In this document: positions 1 to 12,089 of the stretch, one piece after another
Layout: the number at the start of each line of letters is the position of its first letter
How positions within the stretch are numbered: the first letter of the stretch is position 1
NCBI RefSeq assembly: GCF_002874775.1
Contig: NZ_CP020991.1
Span: 1,679,225-1,743,224 of the forward strand
Source of the DNA: Monoglobus pectinilyticus
GTDB taxonomy: Bacteria > Bacillota > Clostridia > Monoglobales > Monoglobaceae
Length of the DNA: 64,000 nt
Direction of reading: 5' to 3'
The notes under the pieces: generated by a model
The model's database searches: none
What the model saw: the letters and a program-made list of their open reading frames with translations, nothing else
What the model was told of the DNA's origin: nothing
Translations under genes and position numbers: made by a program

Positions 1-2712
1 TCTGCTTCCGTTTACATCAACATAATTCCATTGTACAGAGTCCCAAAAAGTAAATGTTCCGTCGCTGCTGTCTTTTCCATTTATATTCAGAACTGCCTTT
101 CCGTTGCCGAATATATTGGTTACACCTTCAACGGCGTCTGCCGGAATATTGTCGTCGGCAAGCCAGGTTATTTTATTGCCGCCGCTTCCGATACCGCTTT
201 CCGTCTCAATTTCAATTGTTCCGTTTTGAATATTTTCATCAATGGCAATTTCATATTTTGGGATTGGGGGTTCTGTTGGTTCAGGGGTAGCAGTTGGCTG
301 AGGCGTTGGCGTTGCATTTTCATCTGTCAGTTTAAGATTGCTGAATTTTGCTTCCGCCATATACTCTTTCCTAGGTGTGCCCTGTATTGAGTCGACCGCC
401 AGTCCTACGTACAGAGTTTCTGCTAATCCTGATATTGTTATAGTTTGAGGCTGTCTCGGATTATCTCTCCAGTTAGTGCCGCTGTCTGAAACTGACAGAG
501 TAATAACGTCGCCTTTTCTTTGCATTCTGAGGTATTTAGGAACGCGGTATTCAGATTTGCTGGTGTCATATGAGTCGCTGTTGGATATTTCTTTTCCGCT
601 GCTGTTTCTAAACCATGAAACTTTTGCTGAGGAGCCCTGTGAGGTCCTATATATAGCCTTTACATTTTCACCGTATTTGAGCCAGCCGTCAGAAAGCATA
701 GCCATTCTCGAATTGCCGTTAAGGTTTTCCCTAAGCATGATTCCGCAGAGTTCGCCGTTTTCAAATTTCGGAACCTGTTCGGTTTTGACAGAAATATCAA
801 AATCGCCCTTGATTTCCTGATACATAAAATCGCAAGTGTCTGAACCTTTTCCGGCTCCGATTGCTCCGCTTCCCATTATGGTATATACTCCGTTGTCCAG
901 GCTGGATCCGCCTTTTCCGTTAAAGGCTGTAGTGCCGATTTGAGCATGACTGAAACTGCCCGGATCAGAACATGATTTTGCATACACAATAGATGTGGGG
1001 CTTTGAGTTGATTCGCCTTTGTTGTTATAAGCTCTTGAAGAAATATAATGAGTGCCCGGAGTTAATGTTATATCTGTGTTAACAGCAGAATCGTTTACTG
1101 TTTTTACCAGTTTAGAACCGTCATATATTTCTATTTTGGTTATATATGTGTCATCTGATGAAGGTGAAGCTTCAGCACAGTAATTCAGGTCGAAGTCTAC
1201 AGTCAGAACCTCCCAGTTTCCGTTGTTTATCTGTTTCCCGTCTATAGTATCCGAAATAGACTGTATCGCCGGATTGGTAACAACTATAGAAGGGTTTGTG
1301 GGTGCTGACTGTTTTAAAGTCCAGTCGTTTACATAGGCTTCTATCCAAGTATATCCGGCATATTGACCGCTTTTTACTATCTCTGTTTCAGAAGCTGTGC
1401 CCATTCCGTTTTCGGATTTCCAATCGTCAGGGATGGAGAACACGCGTTTTGTTGCAGGCATTTCAACTAAACCCGCAACTTCATTCGCATTGTTTATTAT
1501 TCTGCCGGTTTGGTTTTTAACGTCAGCTATTATTCTCGCGTCTATGCTGTCCCTCTTAGGAAGGGTTGCGCCTGCGTCTGATAATACCGTGTTATAAGCT
1601 TCTTCGGCGCTTTGGGTTTCGGAAAGTTCATACTCTCCCATATCTATTGGGGCGGAAAGCTTGTTTGCGGCCGACGAGTTGTTTACGCCGTTCCAGTTAT
1701 TTGCCGTAACATTGGCATCCCCATATATATAGTTTCCGTCAAAATAAAAATTGGATTTAGAGACATCAGGATAAGCGTTTGATATATCAAATATTCTGCT
1801 TTTTATTTTTGACGCGGTTCCCGGGCCGAATTTATAATAATTGTTTATCCAATTCACGTTTGAAGGAGTTTGAGTAACGTTATTGTATGAATACGGTTCG
1901 GCACCGTATGCGGAGTTTGTTTGACCCCAATTACATATTACGTTATTGCGAACGTCTGTGTTTTGCAGCTCACGGTCAAGACGCGGGCTTCTGCTGTCAT
2001 GATGAGCAAGCAGGTTATGATGCCATGTTGAGTTTGTTCCTCCGAAAATAGCTCCGTATCCGTGCGCGCCTTTAAAGTGGTTTGACATTCTTAGGCTTTC
2101 TGTAGCCAGGCAGTTTTGTACTGTCATATTTGAACTCGGAGTACCGCTTTCGGTTGAGCCTGCGTACAGCGTCAAAAGTTCGTCAACGCCCCAGCTTGTA
2201 CTGCAGTGGTCCAGGATAATGTTTTTGTTCCAGCGTCCGCCGATTCCGTCAGGTTCACCGCCGTTTATATCGGTTGGTCTGACTCTCAAATATCTCATAA
2301 TAATATTCCTGACGCCGTTTGCTATAGAAATATCACCGCCGAGAAGAGTTATTCCATCTCCGGGGGCGGTCTGACCGAGTATGGTTAAATTACTGTTTTT
2401 TATTGTAAAAGTTCCGTTTAAGTGAATGGTTCCGCCAACATCAAAAACAATGATTCTGCCAGGTTTTGAAACCGCGTCAGCGAATGAACCGGCGCCCTTT
2501 GTGTTAAGGTTTGTGACATGGTATACTGTAGGCGACGAAGCGCCGCGTGCTCCAAGCGTATATTTACCGCCGCCTTCAGCTCCCGGAAATGCCGGAATAT
2601 TGTCTGCCCCAAAGACCGTATGAACGGGCAGTGCTAAAGTGAGCAGCGCAAGCAGAACCGCAAATGCGGAACAAAATTTTTTTAGACAGTTTTTTTCTCC
2701 CCTTAAAATCAT
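1..2712 (-). CDS. Secreted pectate lyase (PL1-like), 3' end beyond window
   Basis: Reading from the ATG at 2712 (AGGGGG upstream) the minus strand stays open to position 1, so the C-terminus lies outside the window. Residues 1-35 are a signal peptide with a hydrophobic core. The mature protein opens with AFPGAEGGGKYTLGARG, the N-terminal hallmark of PL1-type parallel beta-helix pectate lyases. The helix core follows with FDVGGTI, an NIIMRYLRVRP strand and DHCSTSWGVDE. After about residue 400 come beta-rich modules (Ig-like, then a LamG/DUF1349-like stretch) and a Pro/Thr linker (PTPQPTATPEPTEPP) leading to another module. Known role of the family: beta-elimination of polygalacturonate outside the cell. 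The family assignment is by motif only, and the extra modules probably bind carbohydrate or wall. Confidence 0.88.
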   Translation of the reverse strand, partial: MILRGEKNCLKKFCSAFAVLLALLTLALPVHTVFGADNIPAFPGAEGGGKYTLGARGASSPTVYHVTNLNTKGAGSFADAVSKPGRIIVFDVGGTIHLNGTFTIKNSNLTILGQTAPGDGITLLGGDISIANGVRNIIMRYLRVRPTDINGGEPDGIGGRWNKNIILDHCSTSWGVDELLTLYAGSTESGTPSSNMTVQNCLATESLRMSNHFKGAHGYGAIFGGTNSTWHHNLLAHHDSRSPRLDRELQNTDVRNNVICNWGQTNSAYGAEPYSYNNVTQTPSNVNWINNYYKFGPGTASKIKSRIFDISNAYPDVSKSNFYFDGNYIYGDANVTANNWNGVNNSSAANKLSAPIDMGEYELSETQSAEEAYNTVLSDAGATLPKRDSIDARIIADVKNQTGRIINNANEVAGLVEMPATKRVFSIPDDWKSENGMGTASETEIVKSGQYAGYTWIEAYVNDWTLKQSAPTNPSIVVTNPAIQSISDTIDGKQINNGNWEVLTVDFDLNYCAEASPSSDDTYITKIEIYDGSKLVKTVNDSAVNTDITLTPGTHYISSRAYNNKGESTQSPTSIVYAKSCSDPGSFSHAQIGTTAFNGKGGSSLDNGVYTIMGSGAIGAGKGSDTCDFMYQEIKGDFDISVKTEQVPKFENGELCGIMLRENLNGNSRMAMLSDGWLKYGENVKAIYRTSQGSSAKVSWFRNSSGKEISNSDSYDTSKSEYRVPKYLRMQRKGDVITLSVSDSGTNWRDNPRQPQTITISGLAETLYVGLAVDSIQGTPRKEYMAEAKFSNLKLTDENATPTPQPTATPEPTEPPIPKYEIAIDENIQNGTIEIETESGIGSGGNKITWLADDNIPADAVEGVTNIFGNGKAVLNINGKDSSDGTFTFWDSVQWNYVDVNGSR

Positions 2713-3509
2713 AAGTTTACCCCCTAATTTGTCTGTTAACTTCATTAAGTAAAAAACAAATTAATTATAACATATTTATTATAAAAAAGGTAATGAAAAC
2801 TTAGCTCTAATAACAGGAATTTTGCCTTTGAATGTGAAAAAAATTAACATTTTTAGAAAAATCCAATATTTATCCATATGGAGTTGTAACAGTTCATGAA
2901 GACATAGAGTTCTTGAGACGGTTAAATTATAATTAAAGTAATATGCTGATATTGGTTTCAGTTTTATACTATCTCCATTTGCTGTTACATAGATAGATTA
3001 TTAGTCTAAATTTCAGTATTTTAATGTTATTCTTGACGTTAACTTTTTCTGCTTTTTGTTATACTGTGTCTTGAAGCGGTACTTAATATATAAATTTAAA
3101 TATCTATTTAATTAATTTGTATCTGCAATTTGATAAATTTATTTTCATATTCTTTAATATAATTTTATTCTCAAGGCATAAAAAAACATATTTTTGAGAA
3201 TTTATTTTATTCTTCCCGGGGAAGACAGTTTTTTATAAGTCTGTTTTTACTTGAATTGTGCAAAAGATTGGCAGTTGATTTTATATTTAGCATTCTGCCG
3301 GAAACTGTTGTTATTAAAAATATACGGCAAAACTTAATTTAAACTTGTATATTTGATTATGACTATATAAAAGATTGACATACATAAGACTAAATTATAA
3401 AATATATTATAAGTTCTTATTTATGATTATGTATTAGCATAAACAAGTGTTTTATTTATAAGACGAATAAATTATATAAGATAAACAAATTAGATAGGAT
3501 GAAAAACTT
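2713..3509. other. AT-rich intergenic region
   Basis: I see no convincing gene. It separates the divergently transcribed pectate lyase and acetyltransferase and must hold both promoters. A TTCTCAA/TTGAGAA inverted repeat lies around 3168-3200. A TTGACG with a downstream TATACT near 3033-3065 is promoter-like, but the spacing is too long to trust. Confidence 0.4.
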
Positions 3510-4091
3510 ATGAATAATGAAATTAAAATACGTGCGGCAAAAGCGGAGGACGCTAAAGCGCTTCTAAATATATATGAGCCTTATGTCAGGAACACAGCTG
3601 TAACATTTGAATATGAAGTGCCTTCTTTACAAACTTTTGCTGAAAGGATTTGTAATGTGCTGGACAAGTATCCATATCTCCTGGCTGAAAAAAACGGCGA
3701 GGTTTTGGGTTACGCTTATGCGGATTCCTTTCACGAGCGGGCGGCTTATAAATGGGCGGCGGAAACTTCTGTATACATAAAGATGAATAAGAGGAGGTCG
3801 GGGATTGGGAAGATTCTATATAATGAGCTGGAAAACATTTTGAAAATGCAGGGAATTTTGAATCTTAATGCCTGTATTGCCTGTCTAAGTAAAAAAGATG
3901 AGCATATATCCGACGATAGTTTGATTTTTCATAAAAAGCGCGGTTATAAGTATGTTGGGAAGTTTCATAAATGCGGATATAAATTTAACAAGTGGTATGA
4001 TATGGTATGGATGGAAAAACACATAGGCTCTCATACAAGTAATCAACCGGAGATAAAAAAATTCAGTGAGATAAAAATTGATATAGGCTGA
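3510..4091 (+). CDS. GNAT N-acetyltransferase, phosphinothricin acetyltransferase-like
   Basis: 193 aa. The N-terminal IRAAKAEDAKALLNIYEPY and the following NTAVTFEYE are typical of the PAT/MddA branch of GNAT acetyltransferases, which acetylate small amines such as methionine sulfoximine or phosphinothricin. The acetyl-CoA pyrophosphate loop is RRSGIGK at residues 95-101. The C-terminal half has a GYKYVGKFHKCGYKFNKWYDMVWM-type ending seen in the same branch. The last ~22 residues are an unrelated charged tail. AGGA about ten bases upstream supports the ATG. It stands alone between the pectate lyase and rpoB. The substrate is unknown; a general N-acetyl detoxifying role is inference. Confidence 0.85.
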   Translation: MNNEIKIRAAKAEDAKALLNIYEPYVRNTAVTFEYEVPSLQTFAERICNVLDKYPYLLAEKNGEVLGYAYADSFHERAAYKWAAETSVYIKMNKRRSGIGKILYNELENILKMQGILNLNACIACLSKKDEHISDDSLIFHKKRGYKYVGKFHKCGYKFNKWYDMVWMEKHIGSHTSNQPEIKKFSEIKIDIG

Positions 4092-4196
4092 TATAAAACG
4101 CGGCGCTGAAAACTGCGCTTATCTAATCTATAAAATTAATAATTCCGCAAGATATAATTTTATGTTTTTTATTTTAAAAATATTTATAAATCAGTA

Positions 4197-4225
4197 TTGA
4201 CATTGAAAAAATTGTATGGTAAAAT
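4197..4225 (+). promoter_or_regulatory. Sigma-A-type promoter of rpoBC
   Basis: TTGACA at 4197-4202, a 17-bp spacer, then TAAAAT at 4220-4225. This is close to the vegetative consensus and sits about 235 bp before the rpoB start. A start site near 4232 is inferred. It implies that rpoBC is transcribed independently of the ribosomal protein genes that usually precede it; none are present upstream here. Confidence 0.75.
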
Positions 4226-4231
4226 ATATGT

Positions 4232-4459
4232 CTGTATATAGTGAGGAAGTTTGCTTATTTTGAGGTTATAACTGAGACTGAGAAAGAGTTGTTGTATGTT
4301 AGAATCAACGTTTTTTCGAGGGATTTCGCAGTCTTGGATTGTTAGATTTTACTATGATTTTTAAGCCCCGGTTGTTAAGCGATTTTTTTATTGTATTCGG
4401 ATGCCCGAAATATATATTTTGTGGTTTTATAAAATTTTATACGAGAGGTGATCGGTTTT
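4232..4459 (+). other. Structured 5' leader of rpoB
   Basis: About 228 nt without an ORF. GACTGAGAAA (4276-4285) pairs with TTTCGCAGTC (4324-4333), leaving one mismatch. Inside it GTTG pairs with CAAC, so a two-tier hairpin is likely. A U-rich run follows at 4384-4391 (CGATTTTTTTATT). It could act in attenuation or RNA stability; this is inference. Confidence 0.4.
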
Positions 4460-7400
4460 ATGGTACATCCTGTGAAACTAGGCGAAAACACACGTATGAG
4501 TTACGGTAAAATCAATGAGGTTTTGGAAATGCCGAACTTGATTGAGATACAAACCAATTCATACAAATGGTTTTTGAGTGAAGGACTGAAGGAGGTCTTT
4601 CATGACGTTTCTCCCATAACGGATTATACCGGAAATCTTATTTTGGAGTTTATTGACTATAGATTAGAGTCAAAGCCGAAATATGATATTGAGGAATGTA
4701 AAGAAAGAGATGCAACATACGCAGCACCTCTCAGGGTAAAAGTTCGTCTGATAAACAAAGAGTCGGGCGAGGTTAAAGAACAGGAGATATTCATGGGCGA
4801 TTTTCCGCTTATGACTCCGTCGGGTACGTTTATTATAAACGGAGCTGAGCGTGTTATCGTGTCTCAGCTTGTTCGCGCGCCCAGCGTATATTATGCTCAG
4901 GATTATGATAAGCTGGGCAAAAAGCTGTTTACGTCTCAGGTTATACCAAACCGCGGCGCGTGGCTTGAGTATGAGACTGACAGCAATGATATTTATTATG
5001 TAAGAATCGACAGAACCAGAAAAATTCCTGTGACCGTGTTAATACGTGCTTTGGGATTTGGTACTGACGCTGAAATTATAGATTTGTTCGGTGAGGATGA
5101 ACGCCTTATCGCAACAATGGAGAAAGATACAACCAAGACCCACGAAGAGGGTCTGCTTGAAGTGTACAGAAGACTGCGTCCGGGCGAGCCGCCTACTGTT
5201 GACAGTGCTCAGTCTTTGATTTCCAGCACCTTCTTTGATCCGAAAAGATACGATATGGCTAAAGTCGGCAGATATAAGTACAACAAAAAGCTGATGTTAA
5301 GCGATAGGGTTACGGGTCATGTATCGGCTGAGAATATTATCAGCCCTGTTACCGGTGAAATTCTGTGTGAGGCCGGTCAGACAATTACAAAAGAAATTGC
5401 TCACAGTCTTGAGATAAATGCTGTTAACGAGGTCGTTTTAGACTGTGACGGCAAACAGACGAAGGTTATTTCAAACAATATGGTTGATATGCCTGAGTAT
5501 ATTTTGAATAAAATAGGCGAAGAGCTCAGCTACAGTCCGCGCGAGTGCGGAATTACCGAGCGTGTCAGACGCAGCGTGCTTGATGAAATTTTAGACCAGT
5601 TCGGAGATCCGAATTCTGACGAGTTTAAAACAGCTGTTGAGGACAGACGCGACGAGCTTCAGCCTAAGCATGTGCTTATTGATGATATTATAGCGTCTAT
5701 GTCATATATCGGTAATCTTGCAAACGGAGTAGGCGAAGTTGACGATATCGACCATTTGGGCAACAGAAGAATAAGAAGCGTTGGAGAACTGCTTCAAAAC
5801 CAGTTTAGAATAGGTCTTTCAAGAATGGAACGTGTGGTTCGTGAAAGAATGACCACATCTGACCTTGATTCTATTACTCCGCAGTCTTTGATTAATATAA
5901 GACCGGTAACTTCCGCAATAAAAGAGTTCTTTGGTTCTTCTCAGCTTTCACAGTTTATGGATCAGATTAACCCTCTCGGCGAGCTGACTCATAAAAGAAG
6001 ACTGTCAGCGCTGGGACCCGGCGGTCTGTCAAGAGAACGTGCCGGATACGAAGTGCGTGACGTTCACCATTCTCATTACGGCCGTATGTGTCCTATTGAG
6101 ACCCCTGAAGGTCCTAATATCGGACTTATCAACTCGCTAAGCGGATTTGCCAGAGTTAACGAGTATGGTTTTATCGAAACTCCATACAGAAGAGTTGACC
6201 ATGAGAAAATGATTGTCACTGATGAAGTGACTTATATGACAGCCGATTATGAAGAAGGTTTTTATGTTGCTCAGGCAAACGAGCCTTTGAATGATGACGG
6301 TTCATTTGTGAACAAGAAGATTGTCACTAGATATAAAGATGAATTTATAGAAGTTCCGCCTGAAAGGGTGGACTATATGGACGTATCCCCGAGACAGGTT
6401 ACATCTATAGCTACAGCCATGATTCCGTTCCTTGAGAACGACGACGCTAACCGTGCCCTGATGGGTTCAAACATGCAGCGTCAGGCGGTTCCGCTTTTGG
6501 TTCCTGAGTCTCCTATCATTGGTACGGGTATGGAATATAAAGCCGCTAAGGATTCAGGCGTTTGTGTTCTTGCCAAAAGAGACGGAACAGTTTCACGTGT
6601 GTCTGCCACAAGAATAGAGGTTAAGACAGACGACGGCGATACTGACACATATAAGCTTATAAAATTCAAGCGTTCCAACCAGGGAATGTGTATAAACCAA
6701 AAACCTATAGTTGAAAAGGGTCAAAAGGTAAAGGAAGGTCAGATAATAGCTGACGGTCCGTCTACTAGAAACGGTGAGATAGGTCTTGGTAGAAATATTC
6801 GAATGGCGTTTATGACCTGGGAAGGTTACAATTACGAGGACGCTATTCTAATCAGCGAGGAACTGGTTAAAGAGGACGTATTCACTTCTATTCATATCGA
6901 GGAATATGAGGTAGACGCCAGAGATACAAAATTAGGACCTGAAGAGATAACAAGAGATATACCGAATATTGGCGAAGAAGCGCTTAAAGACCTTGACGAG
7001 AGGGGTATAATCCGCGTCGGCGCCGAGGTTGAGAGCGGAGATATTTTGGTTGGAAAGGTTACTCCTAAGGGAGAAACCGAACTCACTGCCGAAGAGAGAC
7101 TTCTGCGTGCTATATTCGGAGAAAAAGCCCGTGAGGTAAGAGATACTTCATTGAGAGTGCCCCATGGAGAATATGGAATTATAGTTGATGTAAAGGTGTT
7201 TACAAGGGCTAACGGAGATGAATTGCCGCCGGGAGTTAATCAGGTAGTCCGCTGCTATATCGCACAGAAGAGAAAGATTTCTGTCGGTGATAAGATGGCA
7301 GGACGTCATGGTAATAAGGGTGTTGTATCGCGTATACTGCCGGTTGAAGATATGCCGTTCCTTCCTGACGGAACACCGCTTCAGATAGTTCTGAACCCTC

Positions 7401-8287
7401 TGGGCGTACCTTCGCGTATGAACATTGGACAGGTTCTTGAGGTTCATTTGGGTTATGCCGCTAAGGCTCTGGGCTGGAAGGTTGCCACCCCGGTATTTGA
7501 CGGTGCAACAGAGGAAGATATAATGGAAGCCTTAAAAGAGGCTGGATACAACGAAGACGGAAAGAGCGTCCTATATGACGGAAGAACCGGAGAACCGTTT
7601 GATAACAGGGTAACGGTAGGTTACATGCACATGCTGAAACTCGCCCATCTTGTTGATGATAAAATCCATGCCCGTTCAACCGGACCTTACTCGCTTGTCA
7701 CTCAGCAGCCGCTGGGAGGTAAAGCGCAGTTCGGCGGACAGCGTTTCGGAGAAATGGAGGTTTGGGCTCTTGAAGCTTACGGCGCGGCTTATACGCTTCA
7801 GGAGATACTGACGGTTAAGTCGGATGATGTTGTTGGACGTGTTAAGACTTACGAAGCAATCGTTAAGGGTGAAAATGTTCCTGAGCCGGGAGTTCCTGAG
7901 TCGTTTAAGGTATTAATAAAAGAATTGCAGAGCTTGGCTCTTGATATTAAAGTCCTTGACGGAGACGGAAACGAGGTTATACTTCGTGAAACTCTCGATG
8001 ATGACGAGGTTGAGGAATTGCCTGTTAACATTGCCGGATTTGAGGACGATGAACTCGTTCAGGCTAAGGCGGCTGAACCGGAAGATGAACTTTTGGCAGA
8101 AGAAGAGGCTGATGAAGAAGAGACTGAAAGCGATATAATTGACGAGGTAACTCAGATTTTGGCGGCTCCTTTGATTCAGGAAGGCGACGCTGACGTTTCA
8201 GCTTTTGAGGACGACGAGGATGTTAAGTCATTTGAAGAATTGAGAGATGCAGAAGATTTTGATGATGAAGACGACGATAATTACTAA
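4460..8287 (+). CDS. rpoB: DNA-directed RNA polymerase subunit beta
   Basis: About 1275 aa from the ATG at 4460, which is set at good distance from AGAGGTG; a GTG at 4448 lies inside that ribosome site and is unlikely. It contains the N-terminal [19 protein letters not shown], the rifampicin pocket around residues 490-520 ([20 protein letters not shown] then [11 protein letters not shown]), and the C-terminal clamp motifs [12 protein letters not shown] and [20 protein letters not shown]. The drug-contacting D, H and S residues are present; the stretch QINPLGE differs from the common QNNPLSE. The last ~90 residues form a strongly acidic tail rich in Asp/Glu, longer than in B. subtilis. It catalyses RNA synthesis together with RpoC, encoded directly downstream. 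Confidence 0.98.
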   Translation: MVHPVKLGENTRMSYGKINEVLEMPNLIEIQTNSYKWFLSEGLKEVFHDVSPITDYTGNLILEFIDYRLESKPKYDIEECKERDATYAAPLRVKVRLINKESGEVKEQEIFMGDFPLMTPSGTFIINGAERVIVSQLVRAPSVYYAQDYDKLGKKLFTSQVIPNRGAWLEYETDSNDIYYVRIDRTRKIPVTVLIRALGFGTDAEIIDLFGEDERLIATMEKDTTKTHEEGLLEVYRRLRPGEPPTVDSAQSLISSTFFDPKRYDMAKVGRYKYNKKLMLSDRVTGHVSAENIISPVTGEILCEAGQTITKEIAHSLEINAVNEVVLDCDGKQTKVISNNMVDMPEYILNKIGEELSYSPRECGITERVRRSVLDEILDQFGDPNSDEFKTAVEDRRDELQPKHVLIDDIIASMSYIGNLANGVGEVDDIDHLGNRRIRSVGELLQNQFRIGLSRMERVVRERMTTSDLDSITPQSLINIRPVTSAIKEFFGSSQLSQFMDQINPLGELTHKRRLSALGPGGLSRERAGYEVRDVHHSHYGRMCPIETPEGPNIGLINSLSGFARVNEYGFIETPYRRVDHEKMIVTDEVTYMTADYEEGFYVAQANEPLNDDGSFVNKKIVTRYKDEFIEVPPERVDYMDVSPRQVTSIATAMIPFLENDDANRALMGSNMQRQAVPLLVPESPIIGTGMEYKAAKDSGVCVLAKRDGTVSRVSATRIEVKTDDGDTDTYKLIKFKRSNQGMCINQKPIVEKGQKVKEGQIIADGPSTRNGEIGLGRNIRMAFMTWEGYNYEDAILISEELVKEDVFTSIHIEEYEVDARDTKLGPEEITRDIPNIGEEALKDLDERGIIRVGAEVESGDILVGKVTPKGETELTAEERLLRAIFGEKAREVRDTSLRVPHGEYGIIVDVKVFTRANGDELPPGVNQVVRCYIAQKRKISVGDKMAGRHGNKGVVSRILPVEDMPFLPDGTPLQIVLNPLGVPSRMNIGQVLEVHLGYAAKALGWKVATPVFDGATEEDIMEALKEAGYNEDGKSVLYDGRTGEPFDNRVTVGYMHMLKLAHLVDDKIHARSTGPYSLVTQQPLGGKAQFGGQRFGEMEVWALEAYGAAYTLQEILTVKSDDVVGRVKTYEAIVKGENVPEPGVPESFKVLIKELQSLALDIKVLDGDGNEVILRETLDDDEVEELPVNIAGFEDDELVQAKAAEPEDELLAEEEADEEETESDIIDEVTQILAAPLIQEGDADVSAFEDDEDVKSFEELRDAEDFDDEDDDNY

Positions 8288-8291
8288 TTAA

Positions 8292-8313
8292 GAACAGTCA
8301 GCATAAACTGTTC
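8292..8313 (+). promoter_or_regulatory. Short hairpin between rpoB and rpoC
   Basis: GAACAGT (8292-8298) and ACTGTTC (8307-8313) form a perfect 7-bp stem with an 8-nt loop in the 62+ bp gap. No U-tract follows directly, so it is more likely a processing or stability element than a terminator. Confidence 0.35.
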
Positions 8314-8406
8314 AGCCGTTATCGGTTTATGTTTTTCAATTGATATTGTTTGCTTAACTCACGGCAGACAAAGGGTTATACAGTGAGTAGAAAGGCATGG
8401 TCGTTT

Positions 8407-11400
8407 ATGGGAGAATATCAAAATTTTGAAGCAATCAAAATCGGACTTGCTTCACCTGAAAAAATCAGGGAATGGTCCAGAGGTGAAGTAAAGAAGCCGG
8501 AAACTATAAACTACAGAACACTGAAACCTGAAAAAGACGGTTTGTTCTGTGAAAGAATATTCGGACCGCAGAAGGACTGGGAGTGTCATTGCGGTAAGTA
8601 CAAGAGAGTTCGTTATAAGGGCGTTGTTTGTGACCGATGCGGAGTTGAGGTTACAAGAAGCAAGGTAAGGCGTGAGCGTATGGGACATATTGAGCTGGCT
8701 GTCCCGGTTTCACATATTTGGTATTTTAAAGGAATACCGTCTCGTATGGGATTAATGCTTGATATTTCTCCGCGCGCGCTTGAGAAAGTGCTGTATTTTG
8801 CCGCTTATATAGTTATTGATCCGGGCAATACCGGACTTATGAAAAATCAAATACTGACTGAGAAGGAATATACAGAAAACCGTGAGAAATACGGTGATAT
8901 GTTCCGTGCCGGTATGGGAGCTGAATCAATACTTGAAATGCTCCGTGAAATTGATCTTGAGGAACTATATCAGGAACTCAAGAATGATTTGGAAGGCGCA
9001 AAGGGTCAGAAAAAAATCAGAACTGTAAGACGTCTTGAGGTCGTTGAAGCTTTCAGACAGTCAGGAAATAAGCCTGAGTGGATGATTTTATCGGTTATTC
9101 CTGTTATACCGCCTGAAATTAGACCAATGGTTCAGCTGGACGGCGGAAGATTTGCAACCAGTGACTTGAATGACCTTTACCGACGCGTTATAAACAGAAA
9201 TAACAGACTGAAACGTCTGCTTGATTTGGGCGCTCCTGATATTATTGTCAGAAACGAGAAGAGAATGCTTCAGGAGGCGGTTGACGCATTAATTGATAAC
9301 GGAAGACGCGGCAGACCTGTTACCGGACCCGGAAACAGACCGCTCAAGTCTTTGTCAGATATGCTTAAAGGTAAGCAGGGACGTTTCCGTCAGAACCTTT
9401 TGGGAAAACGTGTTGACTATTCAGGCCGTTCAGTTATCGTTGTAGGACCGGAGCTAAAGATTTATCAGTGCGGACTTCCTAAAAAGATGGCTTTGGAATT
9501 GTTTAAGCCATTTGTTATGAAGAAGCTGGTAGAAGACGGGCTTGCTCATAATATAAAATCTGCAAAGAGAATGGTAGAGCGCGTCCGTGAAGAAGTTTGG
9601 GATGTACTTGAGGATGTAATTGCAGACCATCCGGTTCTTCTGAACCGTGCGCCAACACTTCATAGGCTGGGTATTGAAGCCTTTGAGCCTGTGTTGGTTG
9701 AAGGTAAGGCTCTGAAGCTTCACCCTCTTGTTTGTACTGCGTTTAACGCTGACTTTGACGGTGACCAAATGGCTGTTCACCTTCCGCTTTCAGCAGAAGC
9801 CCAGGCTGAGGCAAGATACTTGATGCTGTCAGCAAACAACCTGATAAAGCCTCAGGACGGTAAGCCGGTTACGGTTCCGACTCAGGATATGGTTTTGGGT
9901 TCGTATTACCTTACTCTTAAAGATGATACCGAGCTTGGATCTCCGAGAGAAGAGGACGGTCATACTGTATATAGGGTATACAGTTCTCCTACAGAGGCAA
10001 AGCTGGCTTATATAAATAAGACAGTAGGTCTGCACGCTCCTATAAAGGTACGCGTTACAAAAGAGATAGACGGCAGGACAGAGAGCGCTATAATAGACGC
10101 TACTGTCGGAAGACTGATATTCAATGAAAAAATCCCTCAGGATTTGGGATTTGTAGACAGAACCGACCCTGATAAGAGATTTAATCTCGAAATCGGAGAT
10201 GAAGTTCTCAAAAAACCTGACGCTAAAAATATCATCGGCGACAACGTTGAACCCGGTGTTGATAAAAAGCTGTTAGGTAAGATTATTAACGCCAGCATAA
10301 AGGTGCATGGCATAACTGAAACAGCTACTTTGCTTGACGATGTTAAAGCAATGGGATATAAGTATTCTACGATTGGCGCTATAACTGTAGGCGTTTCGGA
10401 TATGGAAATTCCTAAAGAAAAGAAACAGTATCTGCTCGAAGCGGAAGAGGAAATCGATAAGGTTGTTAAGAACTTTAGGCGCGGACTTCTTACCGATGAC
10501 GAGAGATATCAGAAGGTAATCAATATTTGGAACTCTACATCAGATAAGGTTACAAAGGCGCTTATGGATAACCTTAAACAGCTTAATCCGATTTATATGA
10601 TGGCTAATTCAGGAGCCCGCGGAAGCGTTAACCAGATTCGTCAGCTTGCAGCTATGCGTGGTCTTATGGCTGATACGTCGGGAAGAACAATAGAGATTCC
10701 TATTAGAGCTAATTTCCGTGAGGGACTTACAGTGCTTGAATACTTTATCTCTACTCACGGAGCGAGAAAAGGTTTGACAGATACAGCGCTCAGAACAGCC
10801 GATTCAGGTTATCTGACCAGACGTTTGGTTGACGTGTCTCAGGATGTTATTGTTCGTGAGCATGACTGCGGTACGGATGACGGAATTATTGTTTCAGATA
10901 TAATGGACGGTAATGAAGTTATAGAGCCAATGGCAGACAGACTTGAGGGAAGAACTATAATCGGCGACCTCGTTTCTCCTGAAACGGGCGAACTTATTGC
11001 TGCTGACGGCGATATGATAACTCATGATAAGGCGGCTGAAATAGTTAAGTCAGGAATAAAAGAAGTTAAGATACGTTCTGTGGTTAAATGCCGCAGTAAG
11101 GTTGGTATTTGTTCTAAGTGTTACGGTATGAACCTTGCTACTGCGAAGCCGGTTGATATAGGCGAAGCAGTTGGTATAATTGCCGCCCAGTCTATCGGTG
11201 AGCCGGGTACACAGCTGACAATGAGAACGTTCCACGCCGGCGGTGTTGCTCAGGGCGATGATATTACACAGGGTCTTCCGCGTGTCGAGGAGCTTTTTGA
11301 GGCTAGAAAGCCTAAGGGTGTCGCTATCGTTACAGAGGGAGCAGGAACTGTTCATCTTAGCGAAGCTAAACAAAAGCGTGAGATTATTGTGACTAATCAG

Positions 11401-12039
11401 GAGACTGGTGAAGCCTTTACGTATCTGATACCGTTTGGTTCCAGAATAAAGGTTCGCGAAGGTCAGGAAGTCGAGGCCGGCGATCCAATCACAGAAGGTT
11501 CGCTTAACCCGCATGACATTATGGCTATAAAAGGCGAGACCGCTGTACAGAATTACTTTATACAAGAGGTTCAGCGTGTTTATCGTCTGCAGGGTGTTGA
11601 TATCAACGATAAGCATATCGAAGTTATCGTTCGTCAGATGATGCATAAAGTTAAGATTGAAAATCCCGGAGACACAGGATTGCTTACAGGTTCGTTAATC
11701 AATATATACGACCTTGAGAAAATTAATGATAAGGTTATTGCTGAAGGAAAAGAACCGGCTGAGTATTCAGTTCAGTTAATGGGTATTACAAAAGCCGCTC
11801 TTGCTACAGAATCATTCTTATCGGCGGCTTCCTTCCAGGAAACTACCAGAGTTCTTACAGACGCGGCTATTAAAGGAAAGACAGACCCGCTTGTGGGACT
11901 TAAGGAAAATGTTATTATCGGTAAGCTTGTTCCTGCCGGAACCGGAATGCCTATATATAATAATATTGATGTTTATGCAAGCTATGGCGCGGTTGCTTCT
12001 GACAATAATTCATTGTTGGATTTGGACGCTGAAGACTAA
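8407..12039 (+). CDS. rpoC: DNA-directed RNA polymerase subunit beta'
   Basis: About 1210 aa from the ATG at 8407; homologues start at the equivalent of [25 protein letters not shown] at 8383 with AAGGG seven bases upstream is a possible longer start. The first zinc site uses C60, C62, C75 and C78 ([16 protein letters not shown]). The catalytic NADFDGDQM lies at residues 447-455 with the three magnesium-binding Asp. A second zinc cluster is formed by the Cys in [23 protein letters not shown]. The trigger-loop region [20 protein letters not shown] is present. It forms the polymerase catalytic centre with RpoB and is co-transcribed with it. No truncation or frameshift is visible. Confidence 0.98.
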   Translation: MGEYQNFEAIKIGLASPEKIREWSRGEVKKPETINYRTLKPEKDGLFCERIFGPQKDWECHCGKYKRVRYKGVVCDRCGVEVTRSKVRRERMGHIELAVPVSHIWYFKGIPSRMGLMLDISPRALEKVLYFAAYIVIDPGNTGLMKNQILTEKEYTENREKYGDMFRAGMGAESILEMLREIDLEELYQELKNDLEGAKGQKKIRTVRRLEVVEAFRQSGNKPEWMILSVIPVIPPEIRPMVQLDGGRFATSDLNDLYRRVINRNNRLKRLLDLGAPDIIVRNEKRMLQEAVDALIDNGRRGRPVTGPGNRPLKSLSDMLKGKQGRFRQNLLGKRVDYSGRSVIVVGPELKIYQCGLPKKMALELFKPFVMKKLVEDGLAHNIKSAKRMVERVREEVWDVLEDVIADHPVLLNRAPTLHRLGIEAFEPVLVEGKALKLHPLVCTAFNADFDGDQMAVHLPLSAEAQAEARYLMLSANNLIKPQDGKPVTVPTQDMVLGSYYLTLKDDTELGSPREEDGHTVYRVYSSPTEAKLAYINKTVGLHAPIKVRVTKEIDGRTESAIIDATVGRLIFNEKIPQDLGFVDRTDPDKRFNLEIGDEVLKKPDAKNIIGDNVEPGVDKKLLGKIINASIKVHGITETATLLDDVKAMGYKYSTIGAITVGVSDMEIPKEKKQYLLEAEEEIDKVVKNFRRGLLTDDERYQKVINIWNSTSDKVTKALMDNLKQLNPIYMMANSGARGSVNQIRQLAAMRGLMADTSGRTIEIPIRANFREGLTVLEYFISTHGARKGLTDTALRTADSGYLTRRLVDVSQDVIVREHDCGTDDGIIVSDIMDGNEVIEPMADRLEGRTIIGDLVSPETGELIAADGDMITHDKAAEIVKSGIKEVKIRSVVKCRSKVGICSKCYGMNLATAKPVDIGEAVGIIAAQSIGEPGTQLTMRTFHAGGVAQGDDITQGLPRVEELFEARKPKGVAIVTEGAGTVHLSEAKQKREIIVTNQETGEAFTYLIPFGSRIKVREGQEVEAGDPITEGSLNPHDIMAIKGETAVQNYFIQEVQRVYRLQGVDINDKHIEVIVRQMMHKVKIENPGDTGLLTGSLINIYDLEKINDKVIAEGKEPAEYSVQLMGITKAALATESFLSAASFQETTRVLTDAAIKGKTDPLVGLKENVIIGKLVPAGTGMPIYNNIDVYASYGAVASDNNSLLDLDAED

Positions 12040-12056
12040 TATTAGTTTGATATAAA

Positions 12057-12089
12057 AATAAGCATATGCTGAGCATATGCTTATTTTTT
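12057..12089 (+). terminator. Strong intrinsic terminator of rpoBC
   Basis: AATAAGCATATGC and GCATATGCTTATT form a perfect 13-bp stem with a 3-nt loop (TGA), followed by TTTTT. It lies 18 bp after the rpoC stop codon. Confidence 0.92.

Noticed and set aside
11050-11646. 198-codon minus-strand frame inside rpoC
   Set aside because: rpoC is unmistakable across the whole stretch; the frame is an antisense artefact.
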